From Flammulina velutipes (Eukaryota > Basidiomycota > Agaricomycetes > Agaricales > Physalacriaceae), in assembly GCA_011800155.1 (NCBI GenBank), contig JAALGH010000011.1:1488001-1552000 (forward strand): 64,000 nt of DNA. Reading direction: 5' to 3'. The position numbers and the translations under genes were made by a program. The notes below the pieces were generated by a model, which was given only the letters and a program-made list of their open reading frames with translations, was not told the origin of the DNA and did no database searches. How positions within the stretch are numbered: position 1 is the first letter of the stretch; each line of letters starts with the position of its first letter. Below are positions 19,321-30,360 of the stretch, in pieces.

Positions 19321-21302
19321 TCAGACATACCGTACAACTTCAACACCTGTCGAGATAGAATCAGCAAAACGTCCCCCCAAAATCCGAAGCGGTAACTCAC
19401 AGTTCCCCCGCAACCAGATCCATCCAGACAAGTTCACATCCAACCCGCGTCGCTTCAAGCCCTCCAGCTCGCTCAGAAAATCTGCGCTCCCCATAACCGG
19501 CGTCCGATCCATCGACGGGTTGTCCGCAAAACCGTGCATCGCGGTCCAAGTCAAATCATCATCATCGCTATACTCCGAATCGAAATAATCGTTCTCAGAG
19601 TCATAGTCCTCCCCAAAATCTATATTATCATACAACCCACTATGGGACATGATCCTCTGCATCAGATTCACGTCGTCTGAGAACTCGCGAGGGATGGCGT
19701 CCTTGTGCATGATTGGGTGTCGTTCGGTCCCGATCATAATCTCCAATTTGGCTAGCGGCGTCACGCCACTGTCGGAAGGCGGGTCCATTCGTGACTTGCA
19801 TAAGGCAAGAAGAGCAGTTTGAATGTTTTCCTTCATGCGCTTTACGCTCGTCAACACCAAGGACGTCATATTGGGAACCAGCGGAGGTGCAGTGCCGAGA
19901 TCAAGCGCCTCGAGATTCTCGACGCACACTTTGTCCTTCCCCGCAGCCTCGATCTCGAGACGCCGGATTGCCGTGAGGGATGAGATCATCGTCCTAAGAC
20001 TGAACATGCTAGACGTGCCAAACGGAAGGTACCCGAAGGATATCTTGAGATCTCGTACGGCACAAGAAGAGCGTTCGACGAACGATTCCAGTTCAGTGGA
20101 TGAACGCGAGGCAGGGATAGATAGTTGAGTAATGGAAGGGCATTTCGTGTGCTGCAGGAGAAGAATGCTTCGTGTTGAGAGGGTTCGTAGGTTGGAGTGT
20201 TCCGTGATGCCTTGGGGTGTCGGTTGAGTTGCAACCCATGACGCATGCATGGGCGGTGAACTGCGGAGATCGACGAAGGTATGCAGATTGGGACAGCAGG
20301 CAAGGAGGCGCTGGCATGTTATGACGGTCGATACGTCAACCGTGAGATGTGTGAGCTGCACCCATGGAAAGTCAACATCGAGCGGAACGATATCATCTCC
20401 ACTCGCTGTGGCAATCGAGAACCAGAGACGACGGAGGTTTGGGGCGTGTTTGAAGAATGATAGGACTCGTTCGGGTTTATCGTTATCCGTCGGCATGTCG
20501 TTCCGGCCATAATGTAGCTGAACGCGAACGGTAAGAGAGGTCAAAGACGGCAGTTTCTTCAGCACCGAGAGTGGCTTCCAATCGTGGGTGCTTCCCTCCA
20601 ACGCGACTTCATGCCAGTCGGGGGCAGCCTTGATAAGAGGGTCCATAAACGACTTGAGTAGTTTGTGAAGCTTGACATCAAAAGTTACGCGAGACTTTGG
20701 GGAACGCTGCAGAGCTTGGACGAGGAGCGGTCGTGAGGCCCTGCGATGCGCCTTTATATTTCGGTCCTGAGGTTTGGTGTTGATGCTAAACGACGTCCAG
20801 AGAGACGGGGAGGCCCACGCAACGCGTCTCCAATGACGGCAGACCTTTCCAAGAAGCCATGGACCATGGTTAGCGGCTGCGAATACATCGTAGGGTCTCT
20901 TGTAGGTAAGGAGAAATATCTCTGTGAGCAGCTCGACGGGGAGGCTGTAGATAGGAGGAAAGAGAGCAGCGTGGGCGTCCCTGAAGGATTGTGCGTCTGC
21001 CTTGGCCTGGCGAGCGGCGACGAGGGCGTTCTCGAGATGGGCTATGACATTGTCGCAGTCTTGGATGTCATTATCAATGTCGCGAATGAAAGATTTGACG
21101 TTGGCCTTTACTGTGTCACTGCCGGTGGCGAAGGAAAGGGTGGAACCAAGCTGAGCAGAGTATGGTGACGGCTGGTCCGCTAGACGGGGACGCTTGACTG
21201 GAGGAAGGGTACAGTGGGGACATGCCTCTACGCTGCAGGAACCTGAGTTGTTGAAGAGTTAGATACTAGGATTCACGAAGCTTTGTGAACTGTTGTACTC
21301 AT
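19321..21302 (-). CDS. F-box/LRR-type protein 1
   Basis: A 645-aa protein from two exons: 21302-21277 and 21232-19321 (1938 bases; intron of 44 nt). It begins MSTTVHKAS, then a coiled-coil region (about residues 40-80, heptads rich in D, N and A). The F-box is YSLPVELLTEIFLLTYKRP followed by LLGKVCRHWRRVAWASPSLW, the usual form in large basidiomycete F-box families. The rest is leucine-rich, with an acidic stretch near the C-terminus. It probably links a substrate to SCF ubiquitin ligase. The coding frame runs open upstream of the first internal Met at 20646, so the real start must be in the small first exon. Confidence 0.82.
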
Positions 21303-21697
21303 GCTATGTTTTCGCAGATCGTCGTGGTTTAAAGACAAGAGCAGATCAGGGTCGGCATTGTTGATGACATTTGCCCTATTTGTCCTCGCATTCCTCGCAG
21401 TAACCACCACCATGCCTTTGCAGTAAGCAATTTATTGTCCGTTCTGGCAAAATGCTGATTGTCCAACTGTAGCTTCCACGGCCCTAAAGTCACCCGTGAG
21501 TATTTACTCGTTCTTCCAAGGAGTACCTCTCTAATCTACTGTAGACACTTCCAAGCGCAGAACAATCATTCCTGGGTATCATCATCGTTTCTGCTCCGCC
21601 TATCATCCTAACCATCAATAGCTTGCTATATGTGACTTTTCACAACTTCAAGCCAAAGTTCTCTTTCCAACTCGGGAGCCATGTCCACATCCACTGA
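21301..21697 (+). CDS. Small protein with one membrane segment
   Basis: Four exons (21301-21422, 21473-21495, 21545-21575, 21622-21697) join in frame to 252 bases, 83 aa. All three introns have GT...AG ends and usual lengths. The sequence starts MLCFRRSSWFKDKSRSGS, then a hydrophobic helix (about residues 19-38, LLMTFALFVLAFLAVTTT), then a short His- and Lys-containing tail. I do not recognise it. Its ATG overlaps the ATG of the divergent F-box gene inside one CATG. Consistent phases favour a real gene, but it is short. Confidence 0.4.
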
Positions 21698-21987
21698 TTA
21701 TACACACTGACATTCCATATGTACGCCCTTGCTCTATAGCATCACCCCTCTACTGACGCTCCAACAGCCACCTCCACCTCCCTGTACTGAACAGCTACTG
21801 ATGTTGATTTACATGTCCGTTCGTTACACAATTTCCGGAAATATATTGGATACAAACGGACGGCTATCGAGATACACGAGGATACAAGGCATGCTAGGTA
21901 AGTGCGGGTCGTGGATATGATCTAAGATAATATAGCAGACGATCTCGCCATCGACGAAAGAAAATGAAAGGGTCCCATCTTTGACCC
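21698..21987. other. Intergenic
   Basis: No supported gene or repeat. It holds the 3' ends of the small plus-strand gene and of the minus-strand Clp1-like gene. Confidence 0.4.
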
Positions 21988-22879
21988 CTACATCGAGTTA
22001 TGGATTCTGGTAGCCTGGGTGAGGGCATAAAGGACAACATCCCATGCCAGGTCAAGTGTATCCCACAGATCAAGCATGTACATCCCGGTGATAACCATGC
22101 ACTGCCACATGTCTTTCAGATGCGCCACATGCTTCATCAAGCCGCTCAAGTCCGCGTTCTCGTACGAACACAGATGCGATGCAATCTTGTCTACCCTGGA
22201 TGATGAGTGCTTTGTTTCAATAACTGTGTGGTGGCTCGCGAGGCTTTGGAGGATGTCTACTGGGAGAGGAAGGAGACTTCCAAGAACGTGGTCGAGACGG
22301 TGGCCGTACATGAAGGTGTGCAAGATTGAAAACGCATGGTATGAGGGAAGCGCTATTCGAACCACGGGTAGAGAGGTGTTGCGAGGTGGAAGACGAATGG
22401 CGTGGCAGTGGGTAACAAGCACGACGTCATGCACAGGAAAGAGGAAGGCTTGGTCCGACGAAGTCTTTGACGAAACAATGGCCAAGACGTGGGTGGGAGA
22501 AGATGGCCCCAAAGGTGGTACATGGAACATATTGGGCAGTGAGTGGACGTTCATACTACGCGGAATATGTGCCGGCGCCAAAGCGCGTATTCCAGCCATC
22601 ATTCTAATGAACAGCATCAGTGACGCGACCCTCCGGAAAAACCGCGAAGACCTACTCTTGTGCTTTGCCCCGTAGCGCTTGGGCTATGTAGATCGTGGGG
22701 ACATCAACAAGCTCAGGAAGCGCGCTCTTGATTCTCTCTCGTGAGGGTTCTGCAAACGGAGGCCGTTCCAAATGGCGGGGGAGCTGTACGGCCCCAGTAG
22801 GTGTTCGTGTTACAATAGAATGGATGTGACGTTTCATCTCGATAGGTCCAGGATCGCTGCGGGATTGTCCCATGTACAT
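21988..22879 (-). CDS. Clp1-like protein
   Basis: A 279-aa homolog of basidiomycete Clp1 (clampless1), which in Coprinopsis and Ustilago acts downstream of the mating-type homeodomain proteins in clamp-cell and dikaryon development. Exons are 22879-22656 and 22603-21988 (840 bases). Recognised features are LPELVDVPTIYI near residue 55, HIPRSMNVHSLPN near residue 88, the VLAIVSSKT and FPVHDVVLVTHC blocks, LPVVRIALPSYHAFSILHTFMY, and the closing WQCMV..LWDTLDLAWDVVLYAL. It is shorter than Coprinopsis Clp1 (about 365 aa). Clp1 families expand in some mushrooms, so this may be a paralog and not the mating regulator itself. Confidence 0.8.
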
Positions 22880-25097
22880 GATTGCGCCACGGGAAGGGGG
22901 AGAAGAAGACGAGAAACAGCGCTTAGATGCACGCGCATCTCAGTGAGTCTTATATCTTCCCGAGGTATGACATGAAAGATGAACTTGATGGCTGATCGAG
23001 TCCTGTAGGTTGCCAAATGGGGTACTGGCACATCGGGAGAGAATGCACCTTTGCCTCGCTTTACATGTACATTCGCCGTTTTGCTCCATTTTCTAACAAC
23101 TCTTTATCCGCTTTGGTCAAGGTATCTCGTGGTGCGTTATCAGGTTTTACGTTGCAGGACAGGATTGAATGCAGTACGCCACATGTCTTTGGACAGCAAT
23201 CTGCCTTTTGCTGTCAAAAGAATCGGAATATCCTTTCCGCTTGCCCGTAGGCAAAAGATTAGATCTGGACACACATCATGATCCACACTCACTTGCGACT
23301 CGTGACGAAGCGGCCTCAACGTACCATTGTCCTCTCTAGGTTGACCGGATCTCTGATAAACCTAGTATAGGTACTCGGAGAACCTACCATGAACCCTCGG
23401 TGCCTATTTAACTCGTATCGATCTGCGAACTCACCCTGGTTCTGTGAATTGGCTCTTTCGGATTCACCAAAAACTTGTTTGAGCCACAAGCGCTAATCAC
23501 TTCTTGAATCACATTAACTTACCTCGTTCATCCTTTCAACCAAGGCCCTTTGTCCCATCTAGCCGGTATCGAACGGCCATCAGCCTCCATGGCTCAAGGA
23601 TCGGCCAACGTTCTGAAGGTGAATTCGAAAGACATCATTGGATACACATTGAGGGCCGCCTCGTGTACAAGGTCGCATCCCCTCTCGAGCTCCTTATTGT
23701 CTCGGTAAAATCCAAAGTGTGGCCACCCACCGCGAGGTTTGACTCATGGCAAATATACACCCATAACTGTCTACAATGTTACCCCCCGCCTCACACGCAA
23801 GGCGTCCAGGTTTGGAATGCAAACTCTTTTGTCTTTCATCAATGAATCGGACCCAGGGCAGCTTCGAGTCATCCTCGTTCAGAATACGATATGTTTTGAT
23901 CTCCATGTGTCATTGGTGGGGAAGTCGGATGCGCCACGTCTGGTCCGCCGTTCTTTCAGAATATCTATCGCCCTAGACACACACTGAAGATCGACGTGGA
24001 CGATCGCCTATGGGGCCTCTCACAAGACCCACTATCGTTCTAGTACTTACTCCCCCAGACTACTGGTGTGTGGGTCCCTTTGTTCTACTTTCATAGATTA
24101 CAGATTTCATTCCGACCCGTTCCTAAGCCGTGGGGGACTAGATCTGACATACTAGGACACTCGGACGCCCAAGATGCCCAAATACGGCTGTCTTCCATTA
24201 TGCGGTAGCGCATGAAATCTCCGGATATATTTAACGAATCGGACTGTCTTCGGGAATTACCGCCGTTGCGCCACATTGGTGTTGAATCATTCAAAGACGG
24301 TATCTTAGGGCTATGATTCATGTTCTCGGCTTTCCGTCTTTGGGGTACGGAGAAACGACTTTCCACCGCTAATTTATATACAGCTTTGATATGAAAGTCA
24401 CAAGACAAGTACAGCAGTATTCTGTAGCCTTCGATATCATGTAAAACTCAATTCGCGCTTCCTTCAGAAGCAGATGAATACCACAGACGTTCCGATCTAT
24501 AGACACGTATACTTGTACCCATTCAAAGTCGAGACCGTGTGCTAGACACGGAATGAATGGTAAGTGTGGCCGCGGATAAGCTCATGATCAGCTCAAGAGA
24601 TATGTCCTGGGGAATGATGGAATGGAAGCTAGGATGACATCGGCTTTCATCTTACGCCACACATCTAAACGTTTAGACGTTCGAGAGCCGCCACTCGCGC
24701 ATTCCAAATCAATTATTCGAACGTCTTCGTCTTCTACTTCTCCCGCAGATTCCTCCGTCTCTCACACTGGCATACTAACGGAGGAAGTACTCTTGTCACG
24801 CGGCAAGGCAGTACGTTGTGAACTAAGTGAATAATATTCATCATCACCAACACCAACAAAAAATGCAAAGGGACGTAAAAAAAAACTCAAGAAAAATACG
24901 TATAGGAAACATGTCATAAGAGGTCGTGATGAATGAAGATAGCAGTAGACCGTTGTATGTATGATGATGATGTGAACTTGAAAGCAAGTAGGAGAAGAAA
25001 ACTAACTGTACGCTAAGAGTAAATATAGGTAGGAGGGAGCGTTTATGGGTCGGGAGATTATCGACGAAGGGTATGAAGGGAAAAAGGAAGGAATTCA
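22880..25097. other. Intergenic, 2.2 kb
   Basis: No convincing gene. Open frames are short and lack conserved sequence. The last 250 bases are the A/T-rich 3' UTR of the Rrm4 gene (minus strand). Confidence 0.4.
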
Positions 25098-27909
25098 TCA
25101 TTTGCCTAGTAATGCCTGTGCCTTGACTTTGAGGACGTCGGGGTAGCTGTTCATAAGATGCGCAAGTGCACGAAGGTCCTCTTGGTCAAGTAACGCCACA
25201 GTGAGTTTGGGCTATATAACTTTTATGAGTACTAGATTTCATGAACACGATAATGCACTCACCGCTCCTTTGATCCCAAACGATTTGATTACTTTGAAAC
25301 TAGAAGAAAAAGGTCAGTGGCTGGGGCATTAGAGAAGACAAATAGAAGCCTTACAGTTTCTCTCCAAGCTGCTGCTTCTGCATCTGGGGTACCTTGTCTA
25401 GAAGTCCATCTATGAACTCGTCCGTGGCTTGTAGGACGAGCGGGTCCGCCCTGGCTACCGAAACCGACGCGTTTGAATTCGACACAATCCTGATGATCTC
25501 CGCAGCGGGAAGTTTAGCCAACGAAGCCACGCTATACGTCGGCCCGCCAGGTGTACTGGGAGCAGGTGACGCCGTAGCCGAAGGTCCCCGGGACGACAAA
25601 TCAGGCGTCACAGGCGAGTCCTGTATTTTCGTCGACCTCTTCGGCGGAGGCGTCACAGGCGCCTTCTGCGGCTCAGCGACCTCCTCATCGTCATCGCCGC
25701 TATCTAGAACAAGCTTCGCGTCCTCGAGTTTGGTACGCAGCACCTCGACGTTGAACAGGCACATTGCTCGTTCGCGCTTGGGCAAGCTCATGAGCAAATC
25801 CGTCAACTCCTCTTGTCGGGTTGACTCTAGCTTCTTTACGGCGGCCACCATGCGATCTCTTTCTGAGGTGGGAGGAAGGGATCCAGAAGGTGAAGAGGTC
25901 CTCGGGGGAGAAGACAACGAGCCATTGCCAGATATGGGAGTAGAAGGGTACTCTGGCGCGCTAGCCGTCGCAGCGAGGTTGTTGGGGTCCATGCTAGAAT
26001 CGCGAGAAGGGGGGACGGAGGGCGACCGCGATTTAGGCGGCGACGCGAGGTTGAAAGAGACCTTGAGGCTTTCGACTTTGTCTGATAGCTTGTTAGGGTC
26101 CTCGATGCACTGCACGACCTCGCTCAAGGAGAGAGAGACGAGGGAGTCCACGACGTGGTCGACGTCTGGGGTATCGACGGTGCCCAGATCTTTCACGCGC
26201 CGGCTTAGGTCGCCTGTCAAGACCTCTTTGCGCACGACAGGGGATAGTCCTGCAAGGTCATCGTATCGCATGGAGATGTTCAAGTTGCCAGCCAACGCGG
26301 CCTATTCATGGGTTAGATGATATGCAGACGCCACAATGGAAAGACTTGCATTGTAGTAGCTGCCACTGCCACGCCTGCCCCGGTCCTTCTCCGATGAGAT
26401 GTTCCCGGGTGATCCCAGATTAACCGACCGTTGACGAGGGCTGGTCCATCCTGCCATGCTTTCTCCGCCCTCACTAAGTGTAGGACTAGTGGCTCCGCTG
26501 GAGCTCCTCGGGTGTCCGTTATGTCCGTTGAATCTCTGAGCCAGTCGCTCCTGGCGAAGCTGCCTGGGTTCATGCAATCTGACGATAATCTGTTTCGTGC
26601 CTAGTTGGACGCCATTCATTCCATGGAGAGCCGCGGCGGCTAAGAGACATTAGCGCTCGACTCGAGTGTACGCGACGAGAAAAAGCACCTTGGTCAGGCA
26701 TCTGGTAGGACACGAAGCCAAAGCCACGACTCTCTCCGTTCTCGTTCCGCATTACACGGGCACTGTGTTGGGTTCATCACGTATTCCCGGGGGCATTTAG
26801 AATGTGGCGACATACCTGACGATTTGTCCAAACTGGGGTGGGTTCAGCAGGACGTTGAGAAGCCAAGAAGAATGCGGGAACGTACCTGGCGGAAATGGGA
26901 GAAGAGAGCGTTGGAGTCGATGTCCGAGTCCAGATTCTGTTGACATTGAGTGGGAGTTAGTGCAGTACGATGTGGCGTACTTTGCAGAATAAATTGCAGG
27001 GGTCTATGAGGCCGCTGTGGCTGTTGGATCCTGGGCCGGTGACGGGCGCGAGTTGTACTTGCTGGCCCGGGCCATGAATGAAGGGTATGGGTGCAGTTGG
27101 ACTGCGGGGACTGTAAGATGTGCGATGCGGGGGAGTTGGTGGCGAGTATTGCTGCAAAAGTGATGTTAGCTATGGAGCCAATAGGAATACAAGATGGATT
27201 ACTTGGGTATGATAGGGATTGTACATTGCGCCTGAAGGAACAAAGGTGGGCGCGGCGACGTTGAAGTCGCTCACGCCGCTGGTTGTGCGTCGTTGGTGGT
27301 AAACCTGGACGGCAATGTTCTGGCCCTCGACGTCGGCGCAGTGCATGGCCTCCTCCGCGGTTCGTGCGTCGTCCTCGTTCCAAAACTCGACCATCCCGGT
27401 GTCGGGGCCAAACTGGGTGAGTGCGCGCACGGATGCAAGTGGGCCAAACGGCCTAAAGATGTCGTACAGCTGAGAATCGGTGTATCCAGCTGGTAGATGT
27501 TTTACTAGACGCGGCAGGGCGTTTGGGGGAGGCAAGGGCGTTGGTGGATCCGTCGGTGGGTACGGTGAAAGCACCAGGGAGACAGAGCCTGGCACACCAG
27601 GAATTTGACGCGCTTGCAGTGTGGCGAGCGCCTTCTCCGCTGCGTAGAACGTCGGCGACATCGTCTGCGATGGGCAGAACACGCACCTTTCTCCAGAAAT
27701 TTAAACTCGATTGTTCCCGACACAACTGGCGCATTCGTCTCGCGGTTGATCCTTGGTCTGAACGGTCCACACGTTATGAGCGCCATCGCGAGATTCTCAT
27801 CGGTAACATAGGCTGGGATGCTCGATATGTGCAGCAGAGGTTCGTGCAGATATGGATGCACGCTTGCAACATCGTCCTGCGACGGCGAGCCGTTGTAGTG
27901 GGAATCCAT
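25098..27909 (-). CDS. rrm4: Rrm4-like RNA-binding protein (three RRMs, MLLE)
   Basis: A 786-aa homolog of Ustilago Rrm4 (about 792 aa), the RNA-binding protein that carries mRNAs on moving early endosomes. Ten exons: 27909-27687, 27639-27203, 27151-26981, 26936-26886, 26832-26816 (17 nt), 26762-26689, 26639-26350, 26301-25355, 25299-25263 and 25211-25098 (2361 bases). RRM1 is at about residues 25-82, RRM2 about 118-190, RRM3 about 270-350 with the best RNP motifs (NLFCKNL and SRGFGFVSY). A linker follows, then two degenerate MLLE-like segments (near 430-500 and 560-610). The C-terminal MLLE has KQQLGEKLFKVIKS. MLLE binds the PAM2 motif of Upa1 in Ustilago. Intron 7 appears to be GC-AG. The start at MDSHYNG was chosen because upstream frames lack an ATG. 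Confidence 0.88.
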
Positions 27910-28302
27910 GTCCGTCGTCGTAGGCGCGAGCAGCGAGCAAACCGTCTCGTTCGATATGAAATCAGCCCTCGGCAATGTCGTCCACAGCGACGAAGGAAAC
28001 AACGAAGAAGACAATCTTAGACAGAAAAAACCTGCGTTGCTGACGTAATAAACTACGAAAGGGCACTATGCATGCATGGCCAACGCGAGGTGGTCTGTCT
28101 GCCGTTTGCCTTGCTGCAGCGAGTTCAAAGTTTGTTCTATTCCATTCCATACACATTTACAGTTCTAATTCTCGTTTATTCGTCGCGTCGTTCATTTACA
28201 AAGGTCGTAGCCTAGGCCATCAAGGCAGGGAGCGCATATACTACTCAGGATGGTTAGCCAACGAAGCCATGAGCAAGTCAAGGACTTACAAATAGACATA
28301 GA
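27910..28302. promoter_or_regulatory. Rrm4 upstream region
   Basis: Between the Rrm4 start (minus strand) and the 3' end of the next minus-strand gene. No clear motif was recognised. Confidence 0.35.
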
Positions 28303-28722
28303 TTAAGTATCGTCCAATGCTCTTCGTTTTATAACGATAGCGACAGATTTACTGTGAATCACTGGTGAGATGGATGTAAAACACAGGGTGCCAGAAGAAC
28401 ATACTGGGTGAGGCCCGAATCGGCGCGCTTTATGTCTCCGCATAGCTTTATGCACAGAGGTTTGGGGCGACGCGGAAGAGGACACGACGTTCTTGATCCA
28501 TCTAGTAAAGTCGGTCAGCGAAGGAACACTTGGAACGGTGAGTTGAACTTACTCTACCAAATGTCCACTGATCGCTCGCAGTTCAGAAGAATGCGAGAGT
28601 CTGATAGGTGCAGAGGACGGCTCCGCGCTATGTATCGATTGGGTGGTGGATACGGGGGCAGCCAATCCCGCCGAAGCACAGAGAACGATCGCAAAGAGCA
28701 TGATGAAGAAACGGTAGAGCAT
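28303..28722 (-). CDS. Small secreted protein
   Basis: A 122-aa protein from two exons (28722-28553 and 28501-28303, 369 bases). The N-terminus MLYRFFIMLFAIVLCASAGLAAP is a clear signal peptide with likely cleavage after AGLA or LAAP. The mature part contains MRRHKARRFGP, with basic pairs that could be processing sites, and two cysteines in CSSGTLC. An alternative 3' splice after PHP would shorten the tail. The function is unknown; small secreted proteins are common effectors or signals in mushrooms. Confidence 0.5.
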
Positions 28723-30360
28723 CTTCAAAGTTCGCTGAGTGTGAGAGTGGGAATGTCTGTAACTAACCCTCAGCAGTCCAAAGTCCTTATATACGAATCA
28801 CCTCCATGCCTCAGTTCCGCCGACGAGTAAGCACCCGCGCACTGAACGGTTCCAGAAGGATACGTTTGCGTGAAATGAAGCCCGCGATGAGTCCGGCAAC
28901 TCTAGATCTGAGAGCGTTGAAAGGTTCTATTATCCCAGAGGAGGATAGTCGGTCGAAGAGGGAAAGACTAGAACCAGATACTGTCAAGCATTCCTCGGCA
29001 TTTAAGAACGTAACAATGGCATTTCTGGGCCTGTTGGTGTAGATTTTTCGTTAGTGTACTCGGAAAGACGAGCCTTGCCTGACAGTAGATTATCCTGGTA
29101 ACGAAGCTTGGTTTCTATGAGCTTAGAGCCGCGTAACTCGCCTTGAGAGTATAGATAATGGTGGTGAGAGCCAAGCAGTAAATGTCGGACAAAAATAGAA
29201 ACAAGGGTGAATCGCTCACTACTTAGGAACACGAATTTGCGAAGGATGAAGGGGTTGAACTTGAAAGCCGGTCGTAGGAAGGTCGCTTTTTCCCAATCGG
29301 GAAATGTAATTATGTATTGCGCCACACTTGTTTGTTCATGGACAGTGAGCAGGTTTCCCCATATTCAGGAGCGTGTAAAGTCAATACTGTGTTTCATAAG
29401 TTTAGACTCCCGTAATTCGTCTTGAGACTAAGAAAAACCCAAGCAGCAAATGTGGCACAAAAATAGAAATCATCGTGAATCGCTCACATCTTAGGAACGC
29501 GGATTCACGAAGGACGAGGGGGTTGAACTTGAAAGCCGGTCGTAGAAAGGTCGCGTTTATCCTAAATGGGAAGTTATTATGTATTACGCCACACTTGTTC
29601 GCTATTGGAAAGGAACCAGATTTCTCCATAATCTGAAGAGTACGCTCAATGTAAGATAAATACCAAAGATTTATCTCCTTTATCTCCTTGAAAACCGATG
29701 AATGCGACTCCCTACAACTACATATATGTGGCGCACACCCATTACCTAAATATCTATGCATTATCTGGAACACTGATGCCAGATAAGGACATCTACTCCG
29801 AGGGATTTATTCCTATCGTCAAGGGCGTGGCTTCTCCAGTGCGCTCTAAAAGCTAGTCTATCCCGGTCCCCGGATTTTCTGAGTCTGTCTCTCCTTTCAC
29901 GTCGCGCCCCCTTTGTCGTCGGCTACTTGAATTGTATACCAAGTAGCCTTCCCTCCGAGCCTCTCTGCACCCAGTTGATACGGTTCTCAAAGGGATTCAT
30001 AGATTCACCGTTCCATTTTCTCTCTTCCATTCTTACGAAGGGGTCCAGTCCAGTGCGTGCTGGAACGCCTCACGACAACCAGCATACAATGCGCCCGTAT
30101 ATCTCGGTCCGCTGCTGTCGAAGCTTGCATGTAGATCAGGTGACTTGAGACCGCCATGAACGGCGGACTCTCCGTCGTCCACAAAGCGGCGCAACATCCG
30201 GTCTGGTCTGGTCTGAGCTATAAAGCTTGTTAGCCCCACAACACACGCTACAATTTCATTCTGCGATATATGTGCCGTCACGAATGCAATGAAGCCTGTA
30301 TTAGCCCGTCTGTCTGTCTAAGTAAGTAAAGCAAGTTAAAATGAAACGTATGCAACCACT
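28723..30360. other. Gene-poor 1.6 kb containing a tandem repeat
   Basis: No convincing gene. It contains two adjacent imperfect repeats (29111-29660, annotated separately). Frames near 30000-30280 are short and unconserved. Confidence 0.45.
29111..29660. repeat. Two tandem imperfect repeats of about 275-280 bp
   Basis: 29111-29390 and 29391-29660 share long stretches such as gggttgaacttgaaagccgg, gaatcgctcac and ccacacttgttcg-like pieces in the same order and spacing. Identity is roughly 75-80% by eye. No target duplication or coding capacity was seen. Confidence 0.75.

Noticed and set aside
20746..21168. 140-codon plus-strand frame
   Set aside because: Antisense to the F-box-containing exon of the minus-strand gene, which has clear family motifs.
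22076..22675. 199-codon plus-strand frame
   Set aside because: Antisense to the Clp1-like gene; the minus strand matches the family.
24844..25101. Hydrophobic 85-codon minus-strand frame
   Set aside because: It is the A/T-rich 3' UTR of the Rrm4 gene; composition explains the Phe/Leu/Ser-rich translation.
25394..26320. 308-codon open frame on the plus strand
   Set aside because: It lies opposite the large Rrm4 exon, whose protein is conserved; the plus frame is low-complexity Ser/Gly/Asp without any recognised domain.
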